NCBI GenBank assembly: GCA_022793815.1
Contig: JAAWDP010000007.1
Coordinates: forward strand, 1 to 64,000
From: Clostridia bacterium
Lineage (GTDB): Bacteria; Bacillota; Clostridia; Christensenellales; Pumilibacteraceae
DNA length: 64,000 nt
Direction: 5' to 3'
Shown here: one piece after another, positions 54,112-62,582 of the stretch
How positions within the stretch are numbered: position 1 is the first letter of the stretch
Layout of the letters: each line of letters starts with the position of its first letter
Position numbers and translations under genes: made by a program
Notes under the pieces: model-generated
What the model was told of the DNA's origin: nothing
The model's input: only the letters and a program-made list of their open reading frames with translations
The model's database searches: none

Positions 54112-54138
54112 AGCCGCAAAAAAGTTGCGGCTATTTTT
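54112..54138 (+). terminator. Intrinsic terminator of dnaN
   Basis: Hairpin AGCCGCAA...TTGCGGCT followed by ATTTTTG. Confidence 0.8.
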
Positions 54139-54153
54139 GTCTTATGTCGCGGA

Positions 54154-55476
54154 TTATTCTTTGACCGATTTGCTCGGACGGTAGAAAACGAACAGAAATA
54201 CTATTGCGACTATGCAGACAAGCGTTTCCGTAACGGGGTAGGAAAGCCAAATACCCGTCATTCCGAAGAGCCGAGAGAAAATCAGAACTACGGGAAGAAG
54301 AACCGCCAGTCCGCGCAGCAGGGAAATTATTTGGGCGGGGAAAGGCTTTTGTGTGGACGAGAAGAATACGGAAACCGCCGAAGAAAGTCCCACGCAGACG
54401 GTAGCGCTGAAATACAGGCGCATGCCCCGAACGGCATAAGCGGCGAGTTCGACGTTGCGCTCGCGATTGAAAACGGAGACTATTTGTTCCGTCGGAATGT
54501 AAAGCGCGACGGTAAGCAGGGCTGTGACCAAAAACACCGTGACAACGCCGTAGCGCAGATATTCGCGCAGCATGGCTTCGTCTCCGCTTCCGTATGCCGA
54601 ACTTAAAAGAGGCTGCATGCCCTGTTCTATTCCCGTGAATACGGAAACCACGACGAACGAAATATTGGCAACGACGGAATAGGCGGCGGTACCGACGTTC
54701 CCCGCCAAGTTCAAAATGAGCAGGTTGAATACAATCATGGAAATGCCTGCGGAAAACTGTGTTATCAAAGAAGGCACGCCTATGGACATTATTTTGCCGC
54801 AGACGGAAAATTTCGGAGCGGTTTTAATAAGTCGGAAGGTGTTTTTGCGTCTTATGAAATGGAAGGACAATACTGCGATTCCTATTATGGGCGACAGTCC
54901 CGTAGCAAGCACCGCGCCGAAAATGCCCATATTGCAGGGGAAAATGAAAAGGTAGTCCAGCAGAATATTCGAAAAAGAACTGATAACCATTGCCGCCATG
55001 CTCAGTTTCGGCGCGCCGTCGTTTCGGACGAAGCACAGCAGAAGTTCTTTCAGAACGAAGGCGGGGGAAAACAGAATAAGCACTTTCAGATAGGTATTCG
55101 TCATATCGAATACGTGTTCGTCCGCGCCCAGCAGTCTTGCCAAAGGAGCGGACAGCGTAAGCGCAACGATTACAAGCGCGGCGGCAAAGATTCCGCCTAT
55201 TGCCAGGGCGTGGGTAAATACGGAGTTTGCTTCTGCGGTTTCGCCCTGGCTTTTGTGGTATGCGAATCTCGTTGCAGCGCCTACGCCGAGCATAAGAGAT
55301 ACGCCGTAAACCAGATTATATGCGGGCAAGGCAAGGCTCAGCGCGGTAAGTCCCTCTGTCCCCAGTCCCGCGGACACGAAAAACGTATCTGCCAGGATAT
55401 ATCCGGACACGGCAATCATGCCGAGTATACTCAGCGATACGTATTTCATAAATGACAGAAGAGATTTTTTTGTCAC
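54154..55476 (-). CDS. MATE family exporter, attenuator-controlled
   Basis: A 440-aa membrane protein with about 12 helices. ADTFFVSAGLGTEGLTALSLAL near residue 30 and PLLSSAYGSGDEAMLREYLRYG near residue 245 fit the MATE family. The start is a GTG at 55476 with AAGGAG eight bases upstream. The 5' leader of about 110 bases contains a strong terminator-like hairpin directly before the ribosome site, so expression probably depends on antitermination. The substrate is unknown. Confidence 0.88.
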   Translation of the reverse strand: MTKKSLLSFMKYVSLSILGMIAVSGYILADTFFVSAGLGTEGLTALSLALPAYNLVYGVSLMLGVGAATRFAYHKSQGETAEANSVFTHALAIGGIFAAALVIVALTLSAPLARLLGADEHVFDMTNTYLKVLILFSPAFVLKELLLCFVRNDGAPKLSMAAMVISSFSNILLDYLFIFPCNMGIFGAVLATGLSPIIGIAVLSFHFIRRKNTFRLIKTAPKFSVCGKIMSIGVPSLITQFSAGISMIVFNLLILNLAGNVGTAAYSVVANISFVVVSVFTGIEQGMQPLLSSAYGSGDEAMLREYLRYGVVTVFLVTALLTVALYIPTEQIVSVFNRERNVELAAYAVRGMRLYFSATVCVGLSSAVSVFFSSTQKPFPAQIISLLRGLAVLLPVVLIFSRLFGMTGIWLSYPVTETLVCIVAIVFLFVFYRPSKSVKE

Positions 55477-55487
55477 AAAGACTCCTT

Positions 55488-55545
55488 AAAAAAATGCGCC
55501 GACTGCGTTCTGTCTGCGAAGCCTATCGACAGAACCGTTCGGCGC
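55488..55545 (-). terminator. Attenuator-type terminator in the MATE leader
   Basis: Minus-strand hairpin GCGCCGA...GTTCTGTC/GACAGAAC...TCGGCGC followed by seven T (55494-55488), ending four bases before the AAGGAG of the MATE gene. An upstream element GCTTTT/AAAAGC (about 55550-55571) could be part of a switching structure. Confidence 0.65.
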
Positions 55546-55592
55546 CTGCTTTTACCCGGCGGCAAAAGCAACTATATTCATTTAACGCTTTT

Positions 55593-55621
55593 ATTATAGC
55601 ATGCTTCTTTTCGTGACGCAA
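55593..55621 (-). promoter_or_regulatory. Promoter of the attenuated MATE gene
   Basis: Minus-strand TTGCGT (55621-55616), 17-base spacer, TATAAT (55598-55593). Confidence 0.6.
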
Positions 55622-55697
55622 GCATTTTAATGCGGTTTGCAAAAAGAGAACAAGCGCCGCGTGCGAATAACGGACTGCTTTCGGACAGTGGGGACGC

Positions 55698-55726
55698 TTG
55701 ACAGAAAACGTGCGCTGTGTTACAAT
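55698..55726 (+). promoter_or_regulatory. Sigma-A promoter of the RAYT gene
   Basis: TTGACA (55698-55703), 17-base spacer, TACAAT (55721-55726). The predicted start near 55733 lies after an ATG at 55729, supporting the later ATG at 55756. Confidence 0.65.
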
Positions 55727-55755
55727 AAATGAAAAGGTTTTACCGAGGTGAAGAA

Positions 55756-56514
55756 ATGGCGCGGAAAGCGAGAGAGCGGGCTATGTCCGGCATATATTAT
55801 GCGGAAGCAGTCGGCAACAACAAACTCATCTTTATAGAGGCGGACGATTACCGCTATTTTCTTTCGCTTGCGCGGCAGGCGGCGGAGGAAGATTTTTCCG
55901 AAATATGCGCTTATGCGCTGTTTCCCGAACACGTACATTTTGTTTTGAAAGAGGGGCTAAACGGTATATCCGAGTTCATGCGCAAAATACTTCCGAAGTA
56001 TACGGCGCATTACAACGGCAAGTACGGACGCGACGGGAAACTGTTTTACGACAGATTCAAGTCGCAGCCGTTGGAATCCGAAGAGGAAACGCTCAATGCC
56101 GTGAGGTATATTCACCGTCTGCCGCTTTCGGACGGCGCAAGCGGCGGTTTGAAATACGAATGGTCGAGTTATAATGCATACGACCGCAGCGAAAGCAGTG
56201 TTCGCGGCGGTACGGTAATGATGATTTGCGGCGATTCGCCGCAGCGGTTTCGGTTGGAAATGGATGCGGAAGCGACGCCGATGAGTCCGCCGACAAAACC
56301 CACTGACGAACAGGTTGCTCAAATGCTGAGAAACAGACTTGCGGGAATGAGTGCGGAAGAGGTGGAAAACATGAGCGAGGAAAAACATGCGGAGCTCGTG
56401 CGCTATCTGCATGATGCGGGAGTCAGCATACGCAGGCTGGCTTTGCTGCTCGGCGTCGGCAAAAGCGAAATAGAGCGCTGTCTTAAAACGGTGCGAGGCG
56501 GAGAAAATAAATGA
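55756..56514 (+). CDS. REP-associated tyrosine transposase-like protein (RAYT, Y1/HUH)
   Basis: A 252-aa protein. The HUH histidine pair is in LFPEHVHFVL (residue ~57-66), and the catalytic tyrosine is probably in VRYIHRLPL (residue ~117). The C-terminal ~80 residues include a helix-turn-helix-like stretch (DAGVSIRRLALLLGVGKSEI). Such single-copy domesticated transposases nick single-stranded DNA at REP hairpins. No REP array or terminal inverted repeats are visible here, so it does not look like an active insertion sequence. GAGGTG precedes the ATG; the next small gene overlaps by four bases. Confidence 0.8.
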   Translation: MARKARERAMSGIYYAEAVGNNKLIFIEADDYRYFLSLARQAAEEDFSEICAYALFPEHVHFVLKEGLNGISEFMRKILPKYTAHYNGKYGRDGKLFYDRFKSQPLESEEETLNAVRYIHRLPLSDGASGGLKYEWSSYNAYDRSESSVRGGTVMMICGDSPQRFRLEMDAEATPMSPPTKPTDEQVAQMLRNRLAGMSAEEVENMSEEKHAELVRYLHDAGVSIRRLALLLGVGKSEIERCLKTVRGGENK

Positions 56515-56699
56515 CGGAAAGAGATTTTATGAGAATATTCGAAAGTTACGACGGAGAAATAAGCATGTCGGACTTTTCGCCCGAAGAACTGGAAGACATT
56601 GCCCGCCTTTACGAAACAGACTCGGAAGCGTTCAAACGCAAGTATTTCGAATTTCATGACGACGTTAAAAGTCCGTCTTTGAAAAAGCAGGATTGGTAA
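56511..56699 (+). CDS. Small acidic protein coupled to the RAYT gene
   Basis: A 62-aa protein, acidic in its middle (DGEISMSDFSPEELEDIARL) and with no recognised domain or membrane segment. The ATGA overlap with the RAYT-like gene suggests joint translation. Its function is unknown. Confidence 0.6.
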   Translation: MTERDFMRIFESYDGEISMSDFSPEELEDIARLYETDSEAFKRKYFEFHDDVKSPSLKKQDW

Positions 56700-56751
56700 A
56701 AGCAAAAGAGTCCTTTTAAAGCGGTGCAGAGTTATACGGGAGAAATACAAA

Positions 56752-58797
56752 ATGACAAAAAACAACAAATCGGTGGAACCGAATATTGCGGATTTGGCAA
56801 ACGGTTGGCTTAAATCTTACGGCTTGGATTATAAATTGGAGCAAGAGTCGTTAAATACCGAGATAGACCGAGCGCTTAACGATTATGCATCGAAAAACGG
56901 CGGCGTGGGCGGCAATCGTCCCGACGCAAAGCTTTTATTACGCGATAAAAATTCAGTCGCTTATCCTATTTTGATAGAATACAAGGGTTACAAAGACAGA
57001 TTAGTCAAATTAGACGGCGACGGAAAGATTGCCAACAAAACCGCAAAAAATACGTCCGATTTCAAAAACATAAATTCTTATGCGGTAAACGGTGCGGTAC
57101 ATTATGCCAACGCACTTTTACATTATACGAGTTATACGGATATTATTGCAATAGGTATGACGGGATATAAAGATGTTTACGGGAAATTGCAACATTCTAT
57201 CGGTGTATATTTCGTGTCAAAAAGCAATTTCGGTATCGGACAAAAAATCGACGACTATACGGATTTTTCCTTTTTGAAAAAAGAAAACTTCGACGAATTT
57301 ATCGAGAAAGTTAAAAGGTTGCAGCTGTCGCAAGAGGAAATCGATAAACTTAAAGAACAGCGTGAACGCGAAATCGATGCAAGCCTTGTAAAACTCAATA
57401 ACGATATATATCAAAACGAAAAAGGGCTTGGCGAAAACGACCGTGTTTATCTTGTTGCCGCGTCAATCATAGCAACGCTCGGCATACCGAATAAAGTAGC
57501 CGCCCTCGAAAAATCGGATTTAAAATCGTCCGACGAAGAGGGAAACCGTGACGGCGATATAATCTTACGGAAAATCAAAGCGTTTTTGAATGAAAAACAA
57601 TTGCCTCAGGAAAAGAAAGATTTAATCATTCGCACGCTTGCAAATACGCTTACTACCGACAACATCAATAAAGAAGAAAACGGTGAAAGTCAGTTAAAGC
57701 GCATATTTACAAAAATCGTAGACGATTTGGGTATTTATTATAAAATCGGTTTGACTACCGATTTTACCGGCAAGCTGTTTAACGAAATGTATAATTGGTT
57801 GGGATTTTCGCAAGATAAACTGAACGACGTCGTTTTGACACCGTTTTACATATCGACGCTTTTGGCAAAACTTGCACGTGTGGACAAGGATTCTTACGTT
57901 TGGGACTTTGCCACGGGCTCGGCGGGGCTTTTAGTTGCGTCAATGAACGAAATGCTTATTGACGCCAAAAATAAAATAAAGTCGCCGGAAGAATTGGCAA
58001 AGAAATCGGCGGCTATCAAAGCCAATCAATTGCTCGGGTTAGAGATACTTCCGAGCGTTTATATGCTTGCCATACTCAATATGATTCTTATGGGTGATGG
58101 AAGCTCTAATATTCTAAATAAAGACTCGTTAAAAGACTTTGACGGTAATTACGGATTCGGCAATACGGATAAAAAATTCCCCGCAACTGCATTTGTACTT
58201 AATCCGCCCTATTCGGCGGCGGGCAACGGTATGATATTCGTTGAGCGCGCGCTTTCTATGATGAGTAAAGGCTATGCCGCGATTATAATACAAAACTCTG
58301 CGGGTTCGGGTAAGGCAATAGAATACAATAAAAAAATATTGAAACACAGTACACTGCTTGCAAGTATAAAAATGCCGATTGATTTATTTATAGGCAAATC
58401 GAGCGTTCAGACTAATGTATATGTTTTCCGTGTGGGCGAGGCACATCACAAAGACTGTACGGTGAAATTTATCGATTTTTCAAACGACGGATATACGAGA
58501 AGCAACCGCAAAAAAGCAAGTTGCAATTTGAAAGATACCGACAGAGCAAGGGAGCGCTATCAAGAGATTGTCGATTTGGTACAATTCGGAAAAAAGAAAC
58601 TGAATATTTTTACCGAAAACGAGTATTACGAAGCAAACATAGACCCCGAAAACGGTGCAGACTGGAATAAAACCGCGCCGATAGATACAAAACCTACACT
58701 TGATGATTTTAAGAAAACGGTAAGTGATTATCTTGCATGGGAAGTTTCATGTTTATTAAAGCGTCAAGATAAGGAGAATGACCGCTTGGGAAAATAG
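56752..58797 (+). CDS. BcgI-like restriction-modification (RM) subunit: PD-(D/E)XK nuclease fused to N6-adenine methyltransferase
   Basis: A 681-aa bifunctional protein. The N-terminal domain has a PD-(D/E)XK nuclease pattern: P57-D58, then E76-Y-K78 in PILIEYKG. The rest is a HsdM-type methyltransferase, with a helical N-domain, SAM motif [14 protein letters not shown] at ~383-396 and catalytic NPPYSAAG at ~484. The fusion of nuclease and methylase, and the absence of an hsdR gene, match Type IIB/BcgI-like enzymes, where an RM subunit works with a separate S subunit (A2B in BcgI). It ends ...RLGK at TAG 58795, at a predicted -1 frameshift site that leads straight into the S subunit. Confidence 0.85.
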   Translation: MTKNNKSVEPNIADLANGWLKSYGLDYKLEQESLNTEIDRALNDYASKNGGVGGNRPDAKLLLRDKNSVAYPILIEYKGYKDRLVKLDGDGKIANKTAKNTSDFKNINSYAVNGAVHYANALLHYTSYTDIIAIGMTGYKDVYGKLQHSIGVYFVSKSNFGIGQKIDDYTDFSFLKKENFDEFIEKVKRLQLSQEEIDKLKEQREREIDASLVKLNNDIYQNEKGLGENDRVYLVAASIIATLGIPNKVAALEKSDLKSSDEEGNRDGDIILRKIKAFLNEKQLPQEKKDLIIRTLANTLTTDNINKEENGESQLKRIFTKIVDDLGIYYKIGLTTDFTGKLFNEMYNWLGFSQDKLNDVVLTPFYISTLLAKLARVDKDSYVWDFATGSAGLLVASMNEMLIDAKNKIKSPEELAKKSAAIKANQLLGLEILPSVYMLAILNMILMGDGSSNILNKDSLKDFDGNYGFGNTDKKFPATAFVLNPPYSAAGNGMIFVERALSMMSKGYAAIIIQNSAGSGKAIEYNKKILKHSTLLASIKMPIDLFIGKSSVQTNVYVFRVGEAHHKDCTVKFIDFSNDGYTRSNRKKASCNLKDTDRARERYQEIVDLVQFGKKKLNIFTENEYYEANIDPENGADWNKTAPIDTKPTLDDFKKTVSDYLAWEVSCLLKRQDKENDRLGK

Positions 58798-58837
58798 AAG
58801 CCTCACTTAACGAGAAACTGCAAAGCGTTAAGTGGGG
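58771..58837 (+). promoter_or_regulatory. Predicted -1 programmed ribosomal frameshift signal joining RM and S subunits
   Basis: Four elements lie in the right order. A Shine-Dalgarno-like AAGGAG (58771-58776) sits 11 bases before the heptamer G GGA AAA (58788-58794, X XXY YYZ in the RM frame). The RM stop TAG follows immediately. Six bases after the heptamer, a 12-bp stem CCTCACTTAACG/CGTTAAGTGGGG (58801-58812 with 58826-58837, one T-G pair) encloses a 13-nt loop. Slipping back one base places the ribosome in the S-subunit frame at ATA 58794. The layout resembles the E. coli dnaX frameshift cassette. Confidence 0.65.
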
Positions 58838-59909
58838 CGAATACAGACTCGGAAACTTATTTAAAATAAATCCAACAAAGTATTATCGTTTAGAAAATGA
58901 AGAAATCCTGTCTGAAAATGGACAAGTACATTTAGTGTCCAATTCCTCCGTAGATAACGGAGTTATGGGTTTTTCTTCCTTAAAAGCGTTAAATAAAGGA
59001 AATACGCTTACGTGCTCGGACACTACTCTCGGCGCAGACACAATGTTCTATCAAGAACGTGATTTCATCGGGTACTCTCATATACAGCATTTAGTCCCCA
59101 AATTCCAACATTTTAACAAGGCGATTGCGGAGTTTATTATTGCCGCTTGTAGAATGTCAACATCAAAGAAATATGATTATGGCAATAAATTCAATCGTGA
59201 TGCAATGAATGAAACTTTGATTCAACTCCCCCAAAAAGGCGATGAGATAGATTTTGATTTTATGGAAAGCTTTATAGCCGAACTGGAAGCTCGGCATATA
59301 GCCGAACTGGAAGCATACTTAACTGTTACGGGATTAAAAGATTATATATTAACCAAAGAAGAAGAAAAAGCGCTTGAAGATTTCAATACGCTTAACTGGA
59401 CGCATTATAACCTTGAAGATTTGTTTGGAAAATCCACACGCGGCAAACGCCTTAAAAGTGCAGACAGAATTCAAGGCGATTTGCCATTCGTGACGGCGGG
59501 CGAAGCTTGCGAAGGTGTATCGGCTTATATAGGAAACGACGTTGAAGTTTTTGAAAGCAACACTACTACTATCGATATGTTTGGCTCTGCCAAATATCGT
59601 AATTTCCGTTACGGCGCGGACGACCACGTAGCCGTAGTCCATACCGAAAAACTATCCGAGCACGCGGCTGTTTTTGTAACTACGGCGATTCACAAATCAT
59701 CTCATACTGGAAAATTCGACTATTCACGAAACTTCTATGCAAAAGATGCTGACGAATTAGACGTATTGCTTCCCGTCAATGAAGATAAACCCGATTATTT
59801 ATTTATGGCTACCTTTATATCGGCAATTCAAAAGCTTGTAATAAAAGATGTTGTTTTATATACCGATAGAAAAATAGAAGAAACAAAAAAAGTGGTTGCC
59901 GATATCTGA
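58794..59909 (+). CDS. Specificity (S) subunit of the BcgI-like system, apparently translated by frameshifting
   Basis: About 371 residues in the -1 frame relative to the RM gene, beginning [20 protein letters not shown]. It has two target-recognition-like repeats: [18 protein letters not shown]... and [20 protein letters not shown]..., with helical spacers ([20 protein letters not shown] and the C-terminal [10 protein letters not shown]). It reads DNA sequence for the RM subunit. The frame has no ATG, GTG or TTG until a GTG at 58935, which would delete ~47 residues of the first domain; the frame is preceded by TGA at 58779. Expression as an RM-S fusion of about 1050 residues is the simplest reading; otherwise the gene is damaged. 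Confidence 0.75.
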   Translation: MEASLNEKLQSVKWGEYRLGNLFKINPTKYYRLENEEILSENGQVHLVSNSSVDNGVMGFSSLKALNKGNTLTCSDTTLGADTMFYQERDFIGYSHIQHLVPKFQHFNKAIAEFIIAACRMSTSKKYDYGNKFNRDAMNETLIQLPQKGDEIDFDFMESFIAELEARHIAELEAYLTVTGLKDYILTKEEEKALEDFNTLNWTHYNLEDLFGKSTRGKRLKSADRIQGDLPFVTAGEACEGVSAYIGNDVEVFESNTTTIDMFGSAKYRNFRYGADDHVAVVHTEKLSEHAAVFVTTAIHKSSHTGKFDYSRNFYAKDADELDVLLPVNEDKPDYLFMATFISAIQKLVIKDVVLYTDRKIEETKKVVADI

Positions 59910-59971
59910 CGACCACTTTGATTTTAATTTATATGTATATTTGATTTATGAATGGGCTAATGCCGCGAAAT

Positions 59972-60032
59972 TGTGGATAAAACGGCGAAATTGTGGATAA
60001 CTCTGTGGATAACTCGACTATACTGTGGATAA
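59972..60032 (+). repeat. Array of four perfect DnaA boxes
   Basis: TGTGGATAA occurs at 59972-59980, 59992-60000, 60004-60012 and 60024-60032, all in one orientation, with start-to-start distances 20, 12 and 20. It fills the gap between the S-subunit stop and the yitT stop. It could be a DnaA-titrating or regulatory cluster, or part of an origin. Confidence 0.85.
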
Positions 60033-60035
60033 CTT

Positions 60036-61037
60036 TTAATTGTCGGGGGATATTTTCGATTTAAAGCCGTTGCCGATAACTTCGCTTGTCGGGGATATGT
60101 AAGCGAAAGTATCGGGATATTTTTTGAGTATTTTCTGGAAAGATGACACTTGGCTGCGGCGGACTACGCAGACAAGCATTGTCTTGCCTGTGTCCGTATA
60201 CATTCCTCTTGCCTCGATTGCCGTCACTCCGCGGTGAAGTTTTTTCATGAGTTCATCCGAAAGCTCTGTCGGCGACGAAGTTATTATTTCGAATTTCAAT
60301 GCGGCATTCAATCCGTACAGTATGGTTTCGCTTGCTCTTGCGGACGCAAACATTTCGACAAGCGCCAACAGCACGGGCGTAAGCGTATTGCCGTAGAAGA
60401 AGAACGACACCAAAACGACCGTGGAATCGAGAATGAATATAAACCAGCTTACGTTTGTCGCACTGAACCGCTTGTAAATGAATGTTGCGATTACGTCGGT
60501 TCCGCCGCAGCTGCCGCCGATTTTCAGCATGAGTCCGCCGCCTGCGCCGCCGAGCACGCCGCCCGCAACCGCCGCAAGAACGGCGTTTGCCGTTTCTTCG
60601 TCATATTGGGGAAAATCTATTGCTTTGAGTAAAATAAGCAGTCCGCTTTGAAGTACGATTCCGAGCGCGGACGTTACGGCGAATCTTTTGGAAATCAAAA
60701 AGAAAGCCGCGATGAGCAGGGGCATGTTGATTGCAAACATATAGATACCCGAACTCAGACCCGTCGAGTTTTCCAACATGGTCGCTATACCCGTGACTCC
60801 GCCGACCGCAAAATCGTGAGGCAGAATGAAAAAGTGGACTCCGAATGCCCTCAGTATGCCGGAAAGCAAAATGGCAAAAGCAAGAAAAGCATATTGCTTG
60901 GCTTTTTCCCCGGCTTTCCTTCGATTTTTCCGTTCCTTTACCTTTTTGCTTCGGGGCGTTTCCTCAGCGGCTTGGGCGGCGGGATTTTCGGGTTCTTTTT
61001 CCTGTCCGTCGGTATCGGTCGCGACGATTTCTTCCAT
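60036..61037 (-). CDS. YitT family membrane protein
   Basis: A 333-aa protein. A Lys/Arg-rich cytoplasmic N-terminus (~45 residues) precedes five to six helices with family segments GVHFFILPHDFAVGGVTGIA and GGGLMLKIGGSCGGTDVIA. The C-terminal DUF2179 domain (GVTAIEARGMYTDTGKTMLV) follows. The transport function is unproven. GGAGGAAG precedes the ATG. It ends beside the DnaA-box array, which might also influence its 3' end. Confidence 0.9.
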   Translation of the reverse strand: MEEIVATDTDGQEKEPENPAAQAAEETPRSKKVKERKNRRKAGEKAKQYAFLAFAILLSGILRAFGVHFFILPHDFAVGGVTGIATMLENSTGLSSGIYMFAINMPLLIAAFFLISKRFAVTSALGIVLQSGLLILLKAIDFPQYDEETANAVLAAVAGGVLGGAGGGLMLKIGGSCGGTDVIATFIYKRFSATNVSWFIFILDSTVVLVSFFFYGNTLTPVLLALVEMFASARASETILYGLNAALKFEIITSSPTELSDELMKKLHRGVTAIEARGMYTDTGKTMLVCVVRRSQVSSFQKILKKYPDTFAYISPTSEVIGNGFKSKISPDN

Positions 61038-61099
61038 TTTCTTGCTTCCTCCGAAAAGTAATGACGCCGAAAAACGGTTATTTCGCGCGTCATGTGAAT

Positions 61100-61128
61100 A
61101 TTATAGTTTATACCTGTTTTTTTGTCAA
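61100..61128 (-). promoter_or_regulatory. Sigma-A promoter of yitT
   Basis: Minus-strand TTGACA (61128-61123), 17-base spacer, TATAAT (61105-61100), leaving a leader of about 55 bases. The 333-base gap between yitT and fabH otherwise holds only the fabH promoter; no clear FabT or FapR operator was found. Confidence 0.7.
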
Positions 61129-61318
61129 CAAAACAAAGGGAGTCGTATAGGCTAATTTCGTATAAAAAGTATCTATATATACATATTTACATTTTATGAC
61201 AATTATCGGACCGACATTGTATTGTGGGAAAATTCTGCGAAAACCATATAAAATCGATTAAAAAACGACGAAAACGGCACAAAATATCAAATTTCATTCA
61301 AAAAGCCGCTTTTTATGA

Positions 61319-61348
61319 TTGACAAGGGTGCGAAAGGTATTTTATAAT
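61319..61348 (+). promoter_or_regulatory. Sigma-A promoter of the fatty-acid synthesis operon
   Basis: TTGACA (61319-61324), 18-base spacer, TATAAT (61343-61348). Transcription should begin near 61355, downstream of an ATG at 61351, which decides the fabH start at 61372. Confidence 0.75.
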
Positions 61349-61371
61349 CAATGGGTGAGGTGACTAACGCT

Positions 61372-62331
61372 ATGTCTTTTGTAATTTTGGGCACCGGCAG
61401 CCGACTTGCGGATAAGAGAGTGACGAACGACGATTTGTCCGAGATAATGGAAACGTCGGACGAGTGGATAAGTACGCGCACGGGGATACGCGCGCGCCAT
61501 GTTTCGACTTATGAAACCGTAGAATTTCTGGCGAGCGAAGCGGCAAAAGCCGCGTTGGACGGGGCGAAAGTCAAACCCGAAGAAATCGAATGTGTAATAT
61601 GCGCAACAATGCGCGGAGATACATTTACTCCGTCGGCGGCGTGTGCCGTTGCGGAAAAGCTGAATATCCACGCTCCGGCTTACGATATCAATGCGGCTTG
61701 TTCGGGAATGATGTATGCGTTCGATATTGCCGACTCATATATTCGCAGCGGCAAGTATAAAAAAATTCTCGTAGTTACGGTCGAGCAGATGTCCAAGCTG
61801 ATAGATTGGCAGGACAGAGCCAGCTGCGTGCTGTTCGGCGACGGGGCCGGAGCGGCTGTGCTCGGCGAAGGCGACGGACTGAAAGCCATACATATTTCGT
61901 GCGCTCCGTCGACAACCATGATACACGGCGAAAATTTCGTCGGTACATCCATTTACAATACGCTCCCCGAGCAAAAGCCCGTTTTGCACATGCAGGGGCA
62001 GGAAGTGTACAAGTTTGCGGTGTCCACGATGATGGCGGAAATAGACTGCGTGCTGGAAAAGGCGGGACTGGATAAAACAGAGATAGATTATTTTCTTCCC
62101 CATCAAGCGAACATCCGCATTATAGAGGGTGCGGCGAAAAGACTCGGATTGGGACATGACAAGGTTCTGACCAACATAGCGGAATGCGGAAATATGTCTG
62201 CAACGTCGATTTCGGTTTTGCTTGACGAATTTAACCGCAAGGGAACTTTCAAAAACGGCGATAAACTTCTGTTGGTGGCATTCGGCGCGGGTATGACAAG
62301 CGGCGCGTGCGTAATTCGGTGGAAGGCGTAA
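61372..62331 (+). CDS. fabH: 3-oxoacyl-ACP synthase III
   Basis: A 319-aa condensing enzyme that starts fatty-acid chains from acetyl-CoA and malonyl-ACP. The catalytic triad is visible: Cys in NAACSGMMYA (~106), His in PHQANIRI and Asn in CGNMSATS. The N-terminal ILGTGSRLADKRVTND is typical. GAGGTG lies nine bases before ATG 61372. It is the first gene of fabH-acpP-fabD-fabG; fabK, often between acpP and fabD in Firmicutes, is absent here. Confidence 0.93.
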   Translation: MSFVILGTGSRLADKRVTNDDLSEIMETSDEWISTRTGIRARHVSTYETVEFLASEAAKAALDGAKVKPEEIECVICATMRGDTFTPSAACAVAEKLNIHAPAYDINAACSGMMYAFDIADSYIRSGKYKKILVVTVEQMSKLIDWQDRASCVLFGDGAGAAVLGEGDGLKAIHISCAPSTTMIHGENFVGTSIYNTLPEQKPVLHMQGQEVYKFAVSTMMAEIDCVLEKAGLDKTEIDYFLPHQANIRIIEGAAKRLGLGHDKVLTNIAECGNMSATSISVLLDEFNRKGTFKNGDKLLLVAFGAGMTSGACVIRWKA

Positions 62332-62360
62332 ATAAAACTATTTTTTAAGGAGAATATACT

Positions 62361-62582
62361 ATGAACACGTTGGAACAGCTTAAAGCAATCGTAAACGATT
62401 ATAAGGGCGAAGAGGTAGACCTCAAAGAGGAAACCACGTTCGAAGACCTCGGATTCGATTCGTTGGATAAGGTCGAACTCGTAATGCAGGTCGAAAGCGA
62501 ATTCGGTATCGAAATCGGCGCGGACGTTGCGGTGAACAATATCGGCGAATTGGTTGCCAAAATCGAGGAACTCAAAAAATAA
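62361..62582 (+). CDS. acpP: Acyl carrier protein
   Basis: A 73-aa acidic helical protein with the phosphopantetheine serine in LGFDSLDKVELV (about residue 35). It carries growing acyl chains in fatty-acid synthesis. AAGGAG precedes the ATG. Its TAA shares one base with the fabD ATG. Confidence 0.95.
   Translation: MNTLEQLKAIVNDYKGEEVDLKEETTFEDLGFDSLDKVELVMQVESEFGIEIGADVAVNNIGELVAKIEELKK

Noticed and set aside
58778-58810. ATG at 58778 directly after AAGGAGA as the S-subunit start
   Set aside because: It is in the third frame and stops after ten codons; its spacing from AAGGAG is also too short.
58935-59909. S subunit starting at GTG 58935
   Set aside because: This start removes about 47 residues that match the beginning of the first recognition domain, and no ribosome site precedes it.
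61130-61318. FabT or FapR operator upstream of fabH
   Set aside because: Only a loose TCAAA/TTTGA-like resemblance near 61285-61300; no convincing palindrome overlaps the promoter.
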